Assembly: GCF_916618955.1 (NCBI RefSeq)
Contig: NZ_OU745390.1
Span: 1,178,001 to 1,242,000 of the forward strand
Source of the DNA: Pseudomonas sp. Marseille-Q3773
GTDB taxonomy: Bacteria; Pseudomonadota; Gammaproteobacteria; Pseudomonadales; Pseudomonadaceae
DNA: 64,000 nt
Direction of reading: 5' to 3'
The translations under genes and the position numbers were made by a program. Below, piece by piece: positions 29,273 to 38,186 of the stretch. The notes beneath the pieces were generated by a model. It searched no databases, was not told the DNA's origin, and was given only the letters and a program-made list of their open reading frames with translations. Each line of letters starts with the position of its first letter. Positions within the stretch are counted from its first letter, which is position 1.

Positions 29273-30090
29273 GCCAGACATTGCTCGAAGCCCGCGGGAT
29301 CAGCCTGGGCTACCCGCGCAACGGCGGCTGGCAGCCAGTGCTGGCGCGCTTCGACCTGCAACTGGCGCCAGGGGAGGTGGTGACCATCCTCGGCCCCAGT
29401 GGGGTGGGCAAGTCCAGCCTGCTACGGGTGCTGGCCGGCCTGCAGCAGCCGCATGGCGGCAGCGTGACCCTGCACGGTGAGCCGCTGCAAGGCCCCCACC
29501 CGCGCCTGGCGGTGGCCTTCCAGGACCCGAGCTTGCTGCCCTGGCTGAGCCTGGAAAAGAACGTCGCCTTTGGCCTGGATTTCGCCCGCCAGCCCAAGCT
29601 GGCCGCAGCCGAGCGCCATGCCCGCATCGACCATGCGATCGGCGCGGTGGGCCTGGCCCATGCGCGCAGCCAGTACCCGGCGCAGCTGTCCGGCGGCATG
29701 GCCCAGCGCACCGCACTGGCACGCTGCCTGGCACGCCAGCCTGAGGTGCTGCTGCTTGACGAGCCGTTCGGTGCGCTCGACGAAGTGACCCGTGCCGACA
29801 TGCAGCAATTGCTGCTGCAGCTGATTGCTGCCCATAACACCGCAGCCGTACTGATTACCCACGATATCGACGAAGCCTTGTTGTTGTCCGACCGGGTGCT
29901 GCTGCTGGGCGATCCCCCGGCGCACATCCTCGGCCAATGGCGCATCGCCCTGCCACAACCGCGCGCGCAGCGGGTCGAGGAACTGGGCGCCCTGCGAATC
30001 GAGATCCTCAAGACCCTTCGGCGGGCCAGCCGCACCGCTGCACCTTCCTCTACCTCGTTGCCTTCGGAGCCTGCACATGTGCATGGATGA
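29269..30090 (+). CDS. ABC importer ATPase, SsuB/TauB/NrtD family
   Basis: ATP-binding subunit of 273 residues for a nitrate/sulfonate/taurine-type importer. Walker A is GPSGVGKSS, the signature LSGGMAQR, Walker B VLLLDEPFGALDE, and the switch His is in THDIDEA. The start overlaps the previous gene by four bases and the end overlaps the binding-protein gene by 14, so expression is tightly coupled. Confidence 0.95.
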   Translation: MSQTLLEARGISLGYPRNGGWQPVLARFDLQLAPGEVVTILGPSGVGKSSLLRVLAGLQQPHGGSVTLHGEPLQGPHPRLAVAFQDPSLLPWLSLEKNVAFGLDFARQPKLAAAERHARIDHAIGAVGLAHARSQYPAQLSGGMAQRTALARCLARQPEVLLLDEPFGALDEVTRADMQQLLLQLIAAHNTAAVLITHDIDEALLLSDRVLLLGDPPAHILGQWRIALPQPRAQRVEELGALRIEILKTLRRASRTAAPSSTSLPSEPAHVHG

Positions 30091-31282
30091 CTGCTGTTCC
30101 TCCACCTCGCGTCGTGATTTCCTCAAGCTCAGCGCCATGCTGACTGCTGCCGGGGCCGTGCCGCTGCTGTCCAGCCTGCAGGCCCGGGCTGCCGCCGAGC
30201 CCGACGCGCCGGTGCGCATCGGCTACCTGCCGATCACCGATGCCACGCCGTTGCTGGTAGCACACAACAACGGCCTGTTCGAGGCCGAAGGCATCAAGGC
30301 CGAGCGCCCGGTGCTGTTGCGCAGCTGGGCGCAAGTGATCGAGGCGTTCATCTCGGGCCAGGTCAACGTCATCCACCTGCTGTCGCCGATGACTGTGTGG
30401 GCACGTTATGCCAGCAAAGTGCCGGCCAAGGTGGTGGCCTGGAACCATGTGGGCGGCTCGGGCCTTACCGTGGCGCCGGACATCACCGACATCAAGCAAC
30501 TGGGCGGCAAGACCGTAGCCATCCCGTTCTGGTATTCGATCCACAATGTGGTGCTGCAGCAGATGCTCGGCGACAACGGCCTGACGCCGGTGTCGAAGCC
30601 CGCCAACAGCCAACTTGCGGCCAACGAGGTCAACCTGCTGGTGCTGCCGCCCTCGGACATGCCGCCGGCCCTGGCCAGCAAGCGCATCGCCGGCTATATC
30701 GTCGCCGAACCGTTCAACGCCCTGGCCGAGAACCTCAAGGTCGGCCGTGTGCAGCGCTTCACCGGCGATGTGTGGCGCAACCACGCCTGCTGCGTGGTGT
30801 TCATGCATGAACATGACCTGAACAACCGCCCGGAGTGGGCGCAAAAGGTGGTCAATGCCATCGTCAAGGCCCAGCAATGGACCCGCGACCACCGCGCCGA
30901 AGCCGCGGCGCTGTTGTCCAAGGCCGGCCCGAACAAGTACACGCCGCATGAACCGGCGGTGCTGACCAAAGTGCTGGCCCCGGCTGCCGAAGACCGCGCC
31001 GGCTACATTGCCAGTGGGGCGATTCAGCATCAGCAGTGGGACGAAAAGCGCATCGACTTCCAGCCCTACCCGTACCCCAGCTATACCGAAGAGCTGGTCA
31101 AGCGCCTCAAGCACACCTTGATCGAGGGCGAGCACAGTTTCCTTGCCGGCCTGGACCCGGCGCAAACCGCCCGCGACCTGGTTGACGATCGCTTCGTGCG
31201 CAACGCCATCGCCGCCGTCGGTGGCCCCTCGGTGTTCGGCATTGCCGAGAACTACCAGCGTAGCGAGGAGTTCGCGGTCTGA
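30077..31282 (+). CDS. Tat-exported ABC substrate-binding protein with Cys-rich start
   Basis: Periplasmic binding protein of 401 residues in the NrtA/SsuA/CmpA-like family. A twin-arginine signal SRRDFLKLSA is visible at about residues 11-20 with cleavage probably after QARA. Ahead of it is an unusual cysteine-rich start, MCMDDCC, which would stay in the removed signal peptide; a second ATG two codons in keeps two of the three Cys. The mature part shows IGYLPITDATPLLVAHNNGLFEAEG and a paired-Cys RNHACCVV. Tat export suggests folding, or cofactor binding, before export. It overlaps both neighbours. The ligand is unknown. Confidence 0.9.
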   Translation: MCMDDCCSSTSRRDFLKLSAMLTAAGAVPLLSSLQARAAAEPDAPVRIGYLPITDATPLLVAHNNGLFEAEGIKAERPVLLRSWAQVIEAFISGQVNVIHLLSPMTVWARYASKVPAKVVAWNHVGGSGLTVAPDITDIKQLGGKTVAIPFWYSIHNVVLQQMLGDNGLTPVSKPANSQLAANEVNLLVLPPSDMPPALASKRIAGYIVAEPFNALAENLKVGRVQRFTGDVWRNHACCVVFMHEHDLNNRPEWAQKVVNAIVKAQQWTRDHRAEAAALLSKAGPNKYTPHEPAVLTKVLAPAAEDRAGYIASGAIQHQQWDEKRIDFQPYPYPSYTEELVKRLKHTLIEGEHSFLAGLDPAQTARDLVDDRFVRNAIAAVGGPSVFGIAENYQRSEEFAV

Positions 31283-32037
31283 TGCGCAAGCATGTCGTAC
31301 ATGCCGGCCTCGGCCTGGCCGGTCTGCTGGGGTTGCTGTTGTTGTGGTGGGCGGGCGTGCAGCTATTCGGCGAGGCCGATGGCCTGTCGGCACGCTTCTC
31401 GCCCCAGGCGACCCTGACCAGCCTGGTCGAGCTGCTCGGGCAGGGCGAGGTCTACGGGCATGTCTGGGTCAGCCTCAAGCGCATCCTGGTCGGCTTGTTG
31501 CTGGCGTTGCTGATCGGTGTGCCGCTGGGCTTGCTGGTGGGCAGCTATCGGCACCTGGAGGCCGCGACCACGCCGGCGTTCCAGTTCTTGCGCATGATCT
31601 CGCCGTTGTCATGGATGCCGGTGGTGGTGATGCTGATGGGCGTGGGCGACCAGCCCATCTACTTCCTGCTGGCGTTTGCCGCGTTGTGGCCGATCCTGCT
31701 GAATACTGCCGCCGGGGTCCGGCAGCTGGACCCGCGCTGGTTGCAGTTGACCCGCAGTCTGAGTGCCACGCGCTGGGAAACCTTGTGCAAGGTGATCGTG
31801 CCGGGGGTAATCGGCCATGTGCTCACCGGTGTACGCCTGGCCATCGGAATTCTGTGGATCGTGCTGGTGCCGTGCGAAATGCTCGGGGTTAGCGCCGGGC
31901 TGGGCTACTTCATTCTCGATACCCGCGACCGCCTGGCGTATTCCGAGCTGATGGCGATGGTGTTGCTGATCGGCGTGCTGGGGTTCGTGCTGGATGCCCT
32001 GGCGCGTGGGTTGCATCGGCGCTGGGTGCATGGCTGA
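31282..32037 (+). CDS. ABC importer permease, SsuC/TauC/NrtB family
   Basis: Inner-membrane subunit of 251 residues with about six helices and the binding-protein-dependent EAA-like loop near RSLSATRWETLCKVIVPG. The start overlaps the previous stop as TGATG. It is the last gene of the AhpD-like/ABC operon; only a degraded REP-like sequence follows before the convergent acetyltransferase gene. Confidence 0.94.
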   Translation: MRKHVVHAGLGLAGLLGLLLLWWAGVQLFGEADGLSARFSPQATLTSLVELLGQGEVYGHVWVSLKRILVGLLLALLIGVPLGLLVGSYRHLEAATTPAFQFLRMISPLSWMPVVVMLMGVGDQPIYFLLAFAALWPILLNTAAGVRQLDPRWLQLTRSLSATRWETLCKVIVPGVIGHVLTGVRLAIGILWIVLVPCEMLGVSAGLGYFILDTRDRLAYSELMAMVLLIGVLGFVLDALARGLHRRWVHG

Positions 32038-32086
32038 AGGGCCAACGGGGCTCCTTCGCGAGTAGGCCCGCGGAGAAGCCCGTGGG

Positions 32087-32773
32087 TCAGTGCACGGTGT
32101 TGCGCTGGTGCACACACGCCTGGGCCTGAGCGGTCAACTCATCCAGCCGCTCATCCCGCTGCTGTTCCGCTTCGAGCATCGCCTGCTCACCTTGCTGGTT
32201 GAGCAGGTAGGTATGAATCTGCATCACTTCGGCGGTTTGGTAGATCGGCGCGATATCCAGCCGCCCGATCAATGCGCCGCTGGCCCGCCCGGTGCTGCTC
32301 ATCAGCACTTGCGGGCCATTGGCGGCCACCACCTGCATGCCCATGGCCTCGAACCACGGCACCTGGCTGGCAAAGGCATTCAGCTCGACGCAGGCATGGC
32401 GCGCCTGCAGGTCGGCCAACAGGGCGCGGGCAATGCCCTGGCGGCGATGGCTGGGGCGCACGGCCAGGAACGCCAGCGCACACACCTGTTCGTCGTCCTC
32501 GGCAGGCAGCGACAGGGCAAAGCCCAGCAGCTGGTCCGGTGCTTCGGCGTCCAGCGCCAGGGTCAGCGCCACGGCCAGGCCGCGGGTGCCGTCCAGCGCC
32601 TGCAGGTACTGGTGCACCTCCATGCCAACGCCGTATTGATACAGCGGATACAGCGGGTTGTCGGCGCTGATGGCAACGCTGCTCAGTTGGCCGACATGGT
32701 GGATCACCAGTTCGCGGATCTGGTTCTGGAAGGCTTCAGGCGGCACGCTGTCGAGGCGGCTCAGGATGAACAT
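32087..32773 (-). CDS. GNAT-family N-acetyltransferase
   Basis: Predicted acyl-CoA-dependent acetyltransferase of 228 residues. The acetyl-CoA binding motif is seen in LAFLAVRPSHRRQGIARALL. The C-terminal about 60 residues form an extra helical tail (MQIHTYLLNQQGEQAMLEAEQ). The start at 32773 (MFILSRLD) has GGAG about 11 bases upstream; an ATG 14 codons earlier is possible but has no ribosome site. The substrate is unknown. Confidence 0.85.
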   Translation of the reverse strand: MFILSRLDSVPPEAFQNQIRELVIHHVGQLSSVAISADNPLYPLYQYGVGMEVHQYLQALDGTRGLAVALTLALDAEAPDQLLGFALSLPAEDDEQVCALAFLAVRPSHRRQGIARALLADLQARHACVELNAFASQVPWFEAMGMQVVAANGPQVLMSSTGRASGALIGRLDIAPIYQTAEVMQIHTYLLNQQGEQAMLEAEQQRDERLDELTAQAQACVHQRNTVH

Positions 32774-32851
32774 CGGGGGGCGGGCTCCGGCGGTTGGGTA
32801 GACGGCTCGCGCCATGTCGGCGCGGGCCCCTAGTCTAACCGGTTTCGCCCA

Positions 32852-33793
32852 TCAGCCTTGCAGCTGCAAGGCACCGAGCATCAGATCGAGGTTCTGCACT
32901 GCTGCGCCAGCGGCGCCTTTGCCGAGGTTGTCGAATACGGCGGTCAACAATACCTGGCCATGTTCAGGGTTGGCGAACAGGGCCAGGCGCAGGTCATTGC
33001 TGCCGTTCAACGCCTCCGGGTCCAGGTTCGGCGCCGCGCCGTGCTGATGCAGGGGCATGACCTGGACGTGGCGGGCACCCTGGTAGTGCTGTTCCAGGCA
33101 AGCCTGCAACTGCGCGGCGCTGACCTGGCCGGGCAGCAGGCGCAACTGTAGCGGGATGCTCAGCACGATGCCCTGGCGGTAGGCCGCGTAACCGGGCAGG
33201 AACATCGGCCGTGCCGATAGCCCGGCATGCCGCTGGATCTCCGGCACGTGCTTGTGCGCCAGCTCCAGGCCATACAGTTGCAGGGTCGGGGGCTTGTCGG
33301 TGCCGGGTTGTTCATGCCGTTCGACCGCAGTGCGACCACCACCGGAATAGCCGGAGATGGCATGGATGTTCAGTGGGTAATCCGCTGGCAGCAGACCAGC
33401 CTTGACCAGTGGCCGCAGCAGGGCGATGGCGCCGGTGGGGTAGCAGCCGGGGTTGCTGACGCGCTTGCTGTGGGCGATGCGTTCGGCTTGCTGCTTGTCG
33501 AGTTCCGGCAGGCCATAGACCCAGCCAGGGGCCGTGCGGTGCGCCGAGCTTGCATCGATCACTCGCACCTGCGGGTTGTCGACCGTCGCCACCGCTTCGC
33601 GCGCGGCATCGTCGGGCAGGCACAGCAGGGCGATATCGGCGCTGTTGATCGCCTCGCGGCGACGTTGCGGGTCTTTGCGTTCGGCGTCCGGCAGGGTCAA
33701 CAGGCTCAGGTCGCGGCGGCCTTGCAGGCGCGCATGGATCTGCAGGCCGGTGGTGCCTTGGTCACCGTCGATGAAGACAACAGGAGTTTGCAT
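32852..33793 (-). CDS. argC: N-acetyl-gamma-glutamyl-phosphate reductase, type 2
   Basis: Reduces N-acetylglutamyl phosphate to the semialdehyde in arginine synthesis. At 313 residues it belongs to the shorter type-2 form. The NADP site [11 protein letters not shown] is N-terminal and the active-site Cys is in [11 protein letters not shown], followed by ISGYSGGGR. The start at 33793 (MQTPVV) fits the family opening. It is not in an arginine operon; a LysR gene diverges from it. P. putida strains normally also have a type-1 argC elsewhere, so this may be a second, specially regulated copy. Confidence 0.93.
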   Translation of the reverse strand: MQTPVVFIDGDQGTTGLQIHARLQGRRDLSLLTLPDAERKDPQRRREAINSADIALLCLPDDAAREAVATVDNPQVRVIDASSAHRTAPGWVYGLPELDKQQAERIAHSKRVSNPGCYPTGAIALLRPLVKAGLLPADYPLNIHAISGYSGGGRTAVERHEQPGTDKPPTLQLYGLELAHKHVPEIQRHAGLSARPMFLPGYAAYRQGIVLSIPLQLRLLPGQVSAAQLQACLEQHYQGARHVQVMPLHQHGAAPNLDPEALNGSNDLRLALFANPEHGQVLLTAVFDNLGKGAAGAAVQNLDLMLGALQLQG

Positions 33794-33874
33794 GGTCAGC
33801 GTCCGGTCGGGAGGGGATGGCCTATGCTCGCTTGTGGTGAAGATAAAGGAAATTTGAATATCATGAGGGCAATC

Positions 33875-33889
33875 TTCAGTTTTCCTGAA
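33875..33889. promoter_or_regulatory. Inverted repeat between argC and LysR gene
   Basis: TTCAG-N5-CTGAA is a perfect interrupted palindrome 16 bases before the LysR ATG, in the divergent intergenic region. It suits LysR autoregulation and argC control. Confidence 0.4.
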
Positions 33890-33905
33890 CGTGACGGCTC
33901 TTGAT

Positions 33906-34787
33906 ATGCGCGAAATCAGCCTTGACCGCCTGCGCACGCTGGTGGTGATCGTCGACCTGGGCTCGTTTGCCGAGGCCGCCCGCCAGCTCAACCTGGCGCC
34001 GCCTACCATCAGCCTGCACGTGGCCGAGCTGGAGGCGCGCATCGGCGCGCCGTTGCTCACCCGCGCCCGCGCTCAGGTACGCCCGACCGCCATCGGCGAA
34101 ACCCTGCTGGCCCGCGCGCGACGCCTGCTGGCCGATGCTGACCAGGCGCTGGACGAAGTGCGCCGGCAGGTCGAGGGGTTGACCGGCAGGGTGCGCCTGG
34201 GGGCTTCGACCGGTGCCATTGCCCACCTGCTGCCGCAGGCGCTGGAGCATTTGCGTGCCGCGCACCCGGGGATCGATGTGCAAGTACAGGTGCTGACGTC
34301 CCAGGCATCGCTGGCCCGCTTGCGCGAGGGCACCCTGGACATCGGCCTGGTCGCCTTGCCGCAGGTGGCTGGCAAAGGGCTAGCAGTCACCCCTTGGCGG
34401 CGCGACCCGATCCTTGCCTATGTGCCGGCCGACTGGCAGCCGCCGGCCAAAGTCACGCCGGCCTGGCTGGCGCAGCGGGCGTTGATCCTCAACGACAGCA
34501 GTACCCAGTTGTCGCGGGTAACCGGCGAGTGGTTCGCGGCGGCAGGGTTTTACCCCGAAGCACGGATCGAGCTGAACTATAACGATGCCATCAAGAGCCT
34601 GGTCGGGGCCGGATACGGGGCGACCCTGCTGCCACAGGAGGGGGAGGTGGCCGAACTGGATCGGCGCATCGTCCGCCGACCGCTGCGCCCGGGGCTGTGG
34701 CGGCAATTGGGCATCGCCTGCCGTGAAGGGCAGGTGGAGCAGGCCACCGGGCATGTGCTGCAGGCATTGCAGCGGTTGCGGCAGTAG
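33906..34787 (+). CDS. LysR-family regulator beside argC
   Basis: Transcription regulator of 293 residues with the LysR helix-turn-helix ([21 protein letters not shown]) and the usual effector domain. I chose ATG 33906 because an in-frame GTG at 33891 lies directly beside a palindrome that looks like the operator; neither start has a strong ribosome site. Its divergent neighbour argC is the likely target. The effector could be arginine or a precursor, but nothing in the sequence proves it. Confidence 0.88.
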   Translation: MREISLDRLRTLVVIVDLGSFAEAARQLNLAPPTISLHVAELEARIGAPLLTRARAQVRPTAIGETLLARARRLLADADQALDEVRRQVEGLTGRVRLGASTGAIAHLLPQALEHLRAAHPGIDVQVQVLTSQASLARLREGTLDIGLVALPQVAGKGLAVTPWRRDPILAYVPADWQPPAKVTPAWLAQRALILNDSSTQLSRVTGEWFAAAGFYPEARIELNYNDAIKSLVGAGYGATLLPQEGEVAELDRRIVRRPLRPGLWRQLGIACREGQVEQATGHVLQALQRLRQ

Positions 34788-34812
34788 CGGGCTGCACGGC
34801 AGCCCGCAGGCT

Positions 34813-35019
34813 TCACCCGCGTTCTCGCGCGCGTACCGCGGTCACTGTCTCGCCACCCACCCCCCAGTTATCGGTCGGTACTTCCTCGATTACCACGAAA
34901 GTACTGGCCGGCGGCTTGCCCAGCACCTGCTGCAGCATGCGCGTGGTCTGTTCGATCAACTGGCGCTTGTGTTCGGCGCTCACCCCTTCATCGGTCACGC
35001 GAATATGGACATACGGCAT
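34813..35019 (-). CDS. 4-oxalocrotonate tautomerase family protein
   Basis: Small enzyme of 68 residues that would use Pro1 (after Met removal) as general base for keto-enol tautomerisation; the protein begins MPYVHIRV. GGAGG precedes the start. It lies 18 bases after the SDR stop on the same strand, so the two form an operon. No ring-cleavage genes are nearby, and its substrate is unknown. Confidence 0.9.
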   Translation of the reverse strand: MPYVHIRVTDEGVSAEHKRQLIEQTTRMLQQVLGKPPASTFVVIEEVPTDNWGVGGETVTAVRARERG

Positions 35020-35037
35020 GGTTGTTCGCGCCTCCGT

Positions 35038-35772
35038 TCAGTGCCAGGTGCCAGCGGTGCTACCGCCGTCCACCGGCAGGATGACACCGCTGACGAAGCG
35101 CGAATCCGCCAGGTACAGCACGGCGTCCACGACATCCTGCGGCGCGCCGGTGCGGCCACTGGGTGACAGCGCGCCCATCCCCTGCATGTTGCCGCCATGC
35201 AGCGGCGTGTCGATGATCCCGGGCGCCACGGCATTGACCTGCACGCCGTTGGCCGCCAGCTCCAGTGCCAGGCCTTTCACCGCCTGGTTCAGGCCGCCCT
35301 TGACCAGCACCGGCAGCAGGGCCGGCACCCGGGTGTCCGGTTGCAGGGCGATGGAGGCGGTGATGGCGATGATCTGGCCATGCCCCTGGCGGGGCATGAT
35401 GCGTGCTGCTTCCTGGGCCGGGGAGAAGAACCCCTTGAGGTTGGTGCCGACCAGCGCGTCGACATCCGCTGCGCTGTACTCCGTGGCCGGTTTGGCAATG
35501 AAGATGCCAGCGTTGTTGATCAGCAGGTCGACACCGCCGAAGGCTTGCTCGGCTCGGGCGAACAGGCGTTGTGCGGTGTCTGGTTCGGCGATGTCGCCGG
35601 CTACGCCGATGAAGCGCGCAGGGTGGCCGAGGCGGGCAGCGGCCTGCTCCAGGCGAGCCTGGCTGCGGGCGTTGCCGATCACGTTGTCGCCGCGTTCGAG
35701 GAAGGCCTCGGCAAGGGCGAAGCCCAGGCCGCTGGAGGCCCCGGTGATGATGACGGTGCGTGCGGTGTGCAT
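35038..35772 (-). CDS. SDR-fold protein lacking the catalytic tyrosine
   Basis: Short-chain dehydrogenase/reductase of 244 residues. The cofactor motif TGASSGLG and NNAG are intact, as are Ser140 (ITASIAL) and Lys158 (LVKGGLN). The tyrosine expected four residues before the lysine is Pro154, in the stretch ALLPVLVKGG; the reading frame there is continuous and the bases unambiguous. Either another residue supplies the acid/base, or the protein is not a classical oxidoreductase. The start at 35772 has GGAG nine bases upstream. It is followed by a tautomerase gene and is divergent from a LysR gene, probably its regulator. Confidence 0.9.
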   Translation of the reverse strand: MHTARTVIITGASSGLGFALAEAFLERGDNVIGNARSQARLEQAAARLGHPARFIGVAGDIAEPDTAQRLFARAEQAFGGVDLLINNAGIFIAKPATEYSAADVDALVGTNLKGFFSPAQEAARIMPRQGHGQIIAITASIALQPDTRVPALLPVLVKGGLNQAVKGLALELAANGVQVNAVAPGIIDTPLHGGNMQGMGALSPSGRTGAPQDVVDAVLYLADSRFVSGVILPVDGGSTAGTWH

Positions 35773-35861
35773 GTGGCGGATCTCCAGTGAAATGAGCATG
35801 AGCTCGGTGTGGAGTCACTCTAGGTCGTTACCTGAGCTTGAAAAATGAGGTGCAAGGTATT

Positions 35862-35889
35862 TCAATCGATACACCATGTAATCAATCGA
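35862..35889. promoter_or_regulatory. Direct repeat in the SDR/LysR divergent region
   Basis: TCAATCGA occurs at 35862-35869 and 35882-35889, 20 bases apart, about two helical turns. The repeats lie just before the LysR start and could be half-sites for that regulator. Confidence 0.4.
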
Positions 35890-35895
35890 GCCGCC

Positions 35896-36816
35896 ATGAC
35901 CCGCCATTTCGATGACCTTCAACTGGGCAGCCTGGAGCTGTTCTGCCTGGCTGCCGACCGGGGCAGCTTCAGCGGGGCGGCCACCGAGGCTGGCGTCACG
36001 CCGGCGGCGGTCAGCCGCAGCGTGGCACGCCTGGAAGAACGCCTGGGTGTGCGCCTGTTTGTCCGCACCACCCGGCAGATGCGCCTGTCTGCTGCGGGCC
36101 AGGCCTATTACCAGCACTGTCGGCAGGCGCTGGGGCAACTGGTCGAGGCCGAGCGTCAGGCCACCGGCGGGCAGGCCGAGCCGAGTGGCCGCTTGCGCAT
36201 CAGCGCGCCCACGCCTTATGCCCATCACCGCTTGCTGCCGCTGCTGCCGCGGTTCCATCTGCGCTATCCACGCGTGCAGGTGGACGTGCATGTTAGTAAC
36301 CGCAACGTCGACTTTGCCGAGGAACCGTTCGACCTGGCCATTCGTGGCCGTGAGCCGGTTGATTCACGCCTGGTGGCGCGCCGCCTGGAGGATGCCGAGC
36401 TGGTGGTGGTGGGCACGCCGGGCTACCTCGCCCGTGCCGGCACGCCGCAGACGCCGCATGACCTGCTGCAGCACGACTGCATCCAGTTCGAGATGCCCAG
36501 CAGCGGCCGTCGCCCGCCCTGGACCTTTCGCCAGGCTGGGGGCCTGGTGGAAATCGACACCCAGGGCGGGTTCACCTGCCTCGGTGACTTCCTCGCCACC
36601 GCCACGCTGGTGCGCCATGGCGGTGGGTTGATGCAGGCTTACCGGTTTACCGTGCAGGATGCCCTGGCCAGTGGCGAGCTGGTGGAGGTGCTGAGCGAGT
36701 ATGGCGGGACCTCCCGGCCATTCATGTTGCTCTACCCTCAGGCTCGATACATGCCGTTGCGGGTGCGGGTGTTCATCGACTTCCTGTTCGCCGAAGCAGG
36801 CTCGCCGGCAGGCTGA
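35896..36816 (+). CDS. LysR-family regulator beside the SDR gene
   Basis: Transcription regulator of 306 residues with the N-terminal helix-turn-helix (GSFSGAATEAGVTPAAVSRSV) and a CrgA-like effector domain (GRLRISAPTPYAHHRLLPLL, HVSNRNVDF). The ATG at 35896 matches the family start; an earlier in-frame ATG would extend into the operator region. It is divergent from the SDR-tautomerase operon, its likely target. Confidence 0.9.
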   Translation: MTRHFDDLQLGSLELFCLAADRGSFSGAATEAGVTPAAVSRSVARLEERLGVRLFVRTTRQMRLSAAGQAYYQHCRQALGQLVEAERQATGGQAEPSGRLRISAPTPYAHHRLLPLLPRFHLRYPRVQVDVHVSNRNVDFAEEPFDLAIRGREPVDSRLVARRLEDAELVVVGTPGYLARAGTPQTPHDLLQHDCIQFEMPSSGRRPPWTFRQAGGLVEIDTQGGFTCLGDFLATATLVRHGGGLMQAYRFTVQDALASGELVEVLSEYGGTSRPFMLLYPQARYMPLRVRVFIDFLFAEAGSPAG

Positions 36817-36909
36817 AACGCTGCAGCGCCGGCGAGGGCGATCTATGCTTTTCGCTGCGTCGGGTTGAATGAAACCCGACGGACCTATGGTTTCTCAGGA
36901 GAAAGCTCC

Positions 36910-37182
36910 ATGAACCCCATGAAATGCATCCCTCTGCTGGTGATTGCCTCCGTCCTCAGTTTTGCCGCTCACGCAGACCCGGCGAGCAACTGCGCGGCCA
37001 AGATCAAGGAGCTTGAAGACATCAACAAGTCCGATGGTCAGGCACTGCACGGTGGCATGGCGCATGACTATCACGAGTTGATGAAACAGGCTAAGGAGGG
37101 GCAGGCTGCAGGCGACATGACCAAGTGCCAGGCTTCGGCTGACCGCGCCAAGACCATCTACAACAAGGCGCGCAACAAGTAG
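36910..37182 (+). CDS. Small periplasmic two-cysteine protein
   Basis: Protein of 90 residues with a clear Sec signal peptide (KCIPLLVIASVLSFAAHA, cleavage before DPASN). The mature part is about 68 residues, helical and charged, with two Cys that could form one disulfide (SNCAAK and TKCQAS). AGGAG precedes the ATG at 36910. I do not recognise the family. It stands alone, followed by a REP pair. Confidence 0.82.
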   Translation: MNPMKCIPLLVIASVLSFAAHADPASNCAAKIKELEDINKSDGQALHGGMAHDYHELMKQAKEGQAAGDMTKCQASADRAKTIYNKARNK

Positions 37183-37198
37183 CGGGTTGCCGGTGGCA

Positions 37199-37292
37199 GC
37201 CTCTTCGCCGGTAACCCCGCGTCCACAGGATTGCTGCCCGATACAGGGCCGCTGCAATAGGTGTGGCAGCGGGTGTACCCGCGAAGAGGCCG
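37199..37292. repeat. REP-type inverted pair
   Basis: Arms 37199-37229 and 37261-37292 are imperfect reverse complements with the GCCTCTTCGC...GCGAAGAGGC ends of P. putida REP elements, 31 bases apart. They fill the gap between two convergent genes and may act as a terminator for both. Confidence 0.8.
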
Positions 37293-37310
37293 GCGCAGGA
37301 TGGCGCCTGC

Positions 37311-37961
37311 TCAGAACCAGCGGTCGTTCTTCTTGCGCCCACGGGTCAGCGCCGGCAGGATCAGCCCCGCCAGCAGGCCCGCGCCAGCAATGCTGCCGCC
37401 ATACACCATGTAGCGCATCATCACCTGCTTGTTCTCATCACCCAGGCGCGCCTTGGTATCGCGCAGGTCCGACTGGCTCTGGTCGAGCTGTTCGTTCAGC
37501 GCCTGGTTGCGCGCCTGCAGTTCGTCGATGAGCTTTTTCCGCGAATCGAGCGTTTCCTGCATGCCCTGTACGCGATTCTTCCAGCTGTCGTCGATGGTTT
37601 TCAGTTGCCCGGTCAGCTCCGCGACCTGGGCGTCGAGCTGCGGCAGGCGCTCGCCCTGGCCTGGTACCGCTTGCAGGTCGCTGCTGAGAATCCACACCAG
37701 GTCGCCATTCTGCCCTCGCACCTGGCTGTAGTTGCCCTGGGTGCCGATCAGGGTCAGTTTCTGCCCGGACTTGAGGGTGCCGACGATGCGGTGGCCGTCG
37801 GTCGGGCCGCTGCGCACGTAGGTGCTCAGGCTGTCGCTGACCCAGCGTGCGTCGCTGGCGGGCTCTTCGGCGTGCACCGGTGCGGCAAGGGCCACCAGGG
37901 TGGCGATCAGGCCGCCGCGCAGGGCAGTGAGGGCGGAAGCAGTTGGGCGGGAATCGGGCAT
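37311..37961 (-). CDS. SH3-domain periplasmic/membrane protein (YgiM-like)
   Basis: Protein of 216 residues with a signal peptide (cleavage near VHAEE), a bacterial SH3-type domain (STYVRSGPTDGHRIVGTLKSGQKLTLIG), a long coiled coil (about residues 115-180) and one C-terminal membrane helix ending in a basic tail (TRGRKKNDRWF). This architecture matches the TIGR04211/YgiM family. The start at 37961 gives the signal peptide directly. It is probably anchored in the inner membrane with the SH3 domain in the periplasm; the function is not established. Confidence 0.88.
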   Translation of the reverse strand: MPDSRPTASALTALRGGLIATLVALAAPVHAEEPASDARWVSDSLSTYVRSGPTDGHRIVGTLKSGQKLTLIGTQGNYSQVRGQNGDLVWILSSDLQAVPGQGERLPQLDAQVAELTGQLKTIDDSWKNRVQGMQETLDSRKKLIDELQARNQALNEQLDQSQSDLRDTKARLGDENKQVMMRYMVYGGSIAGAGLLAGLILPALTRGRKKNDRWF

Positions 37962-38186
37962 GTTGGTCTTCGCTGAAACAGGACAAAAGTAGGCCCGGTG
38001 ACCTGGGCCGATGAACCGGTCGGTGAGTTGACCGCCAGCGAAAGACCGCTTTTTTGTCAGCAGGTTCACCACCTGATATCGGAAATGTCTGCAGAATATT
38101 GCTGAGGCCGCCAGCGTGCCGGTATGGCACCGCGATTGGCAAGACGGGCTAGACTCAACCGTTCACCTCTTTCATGGAGCAATACC

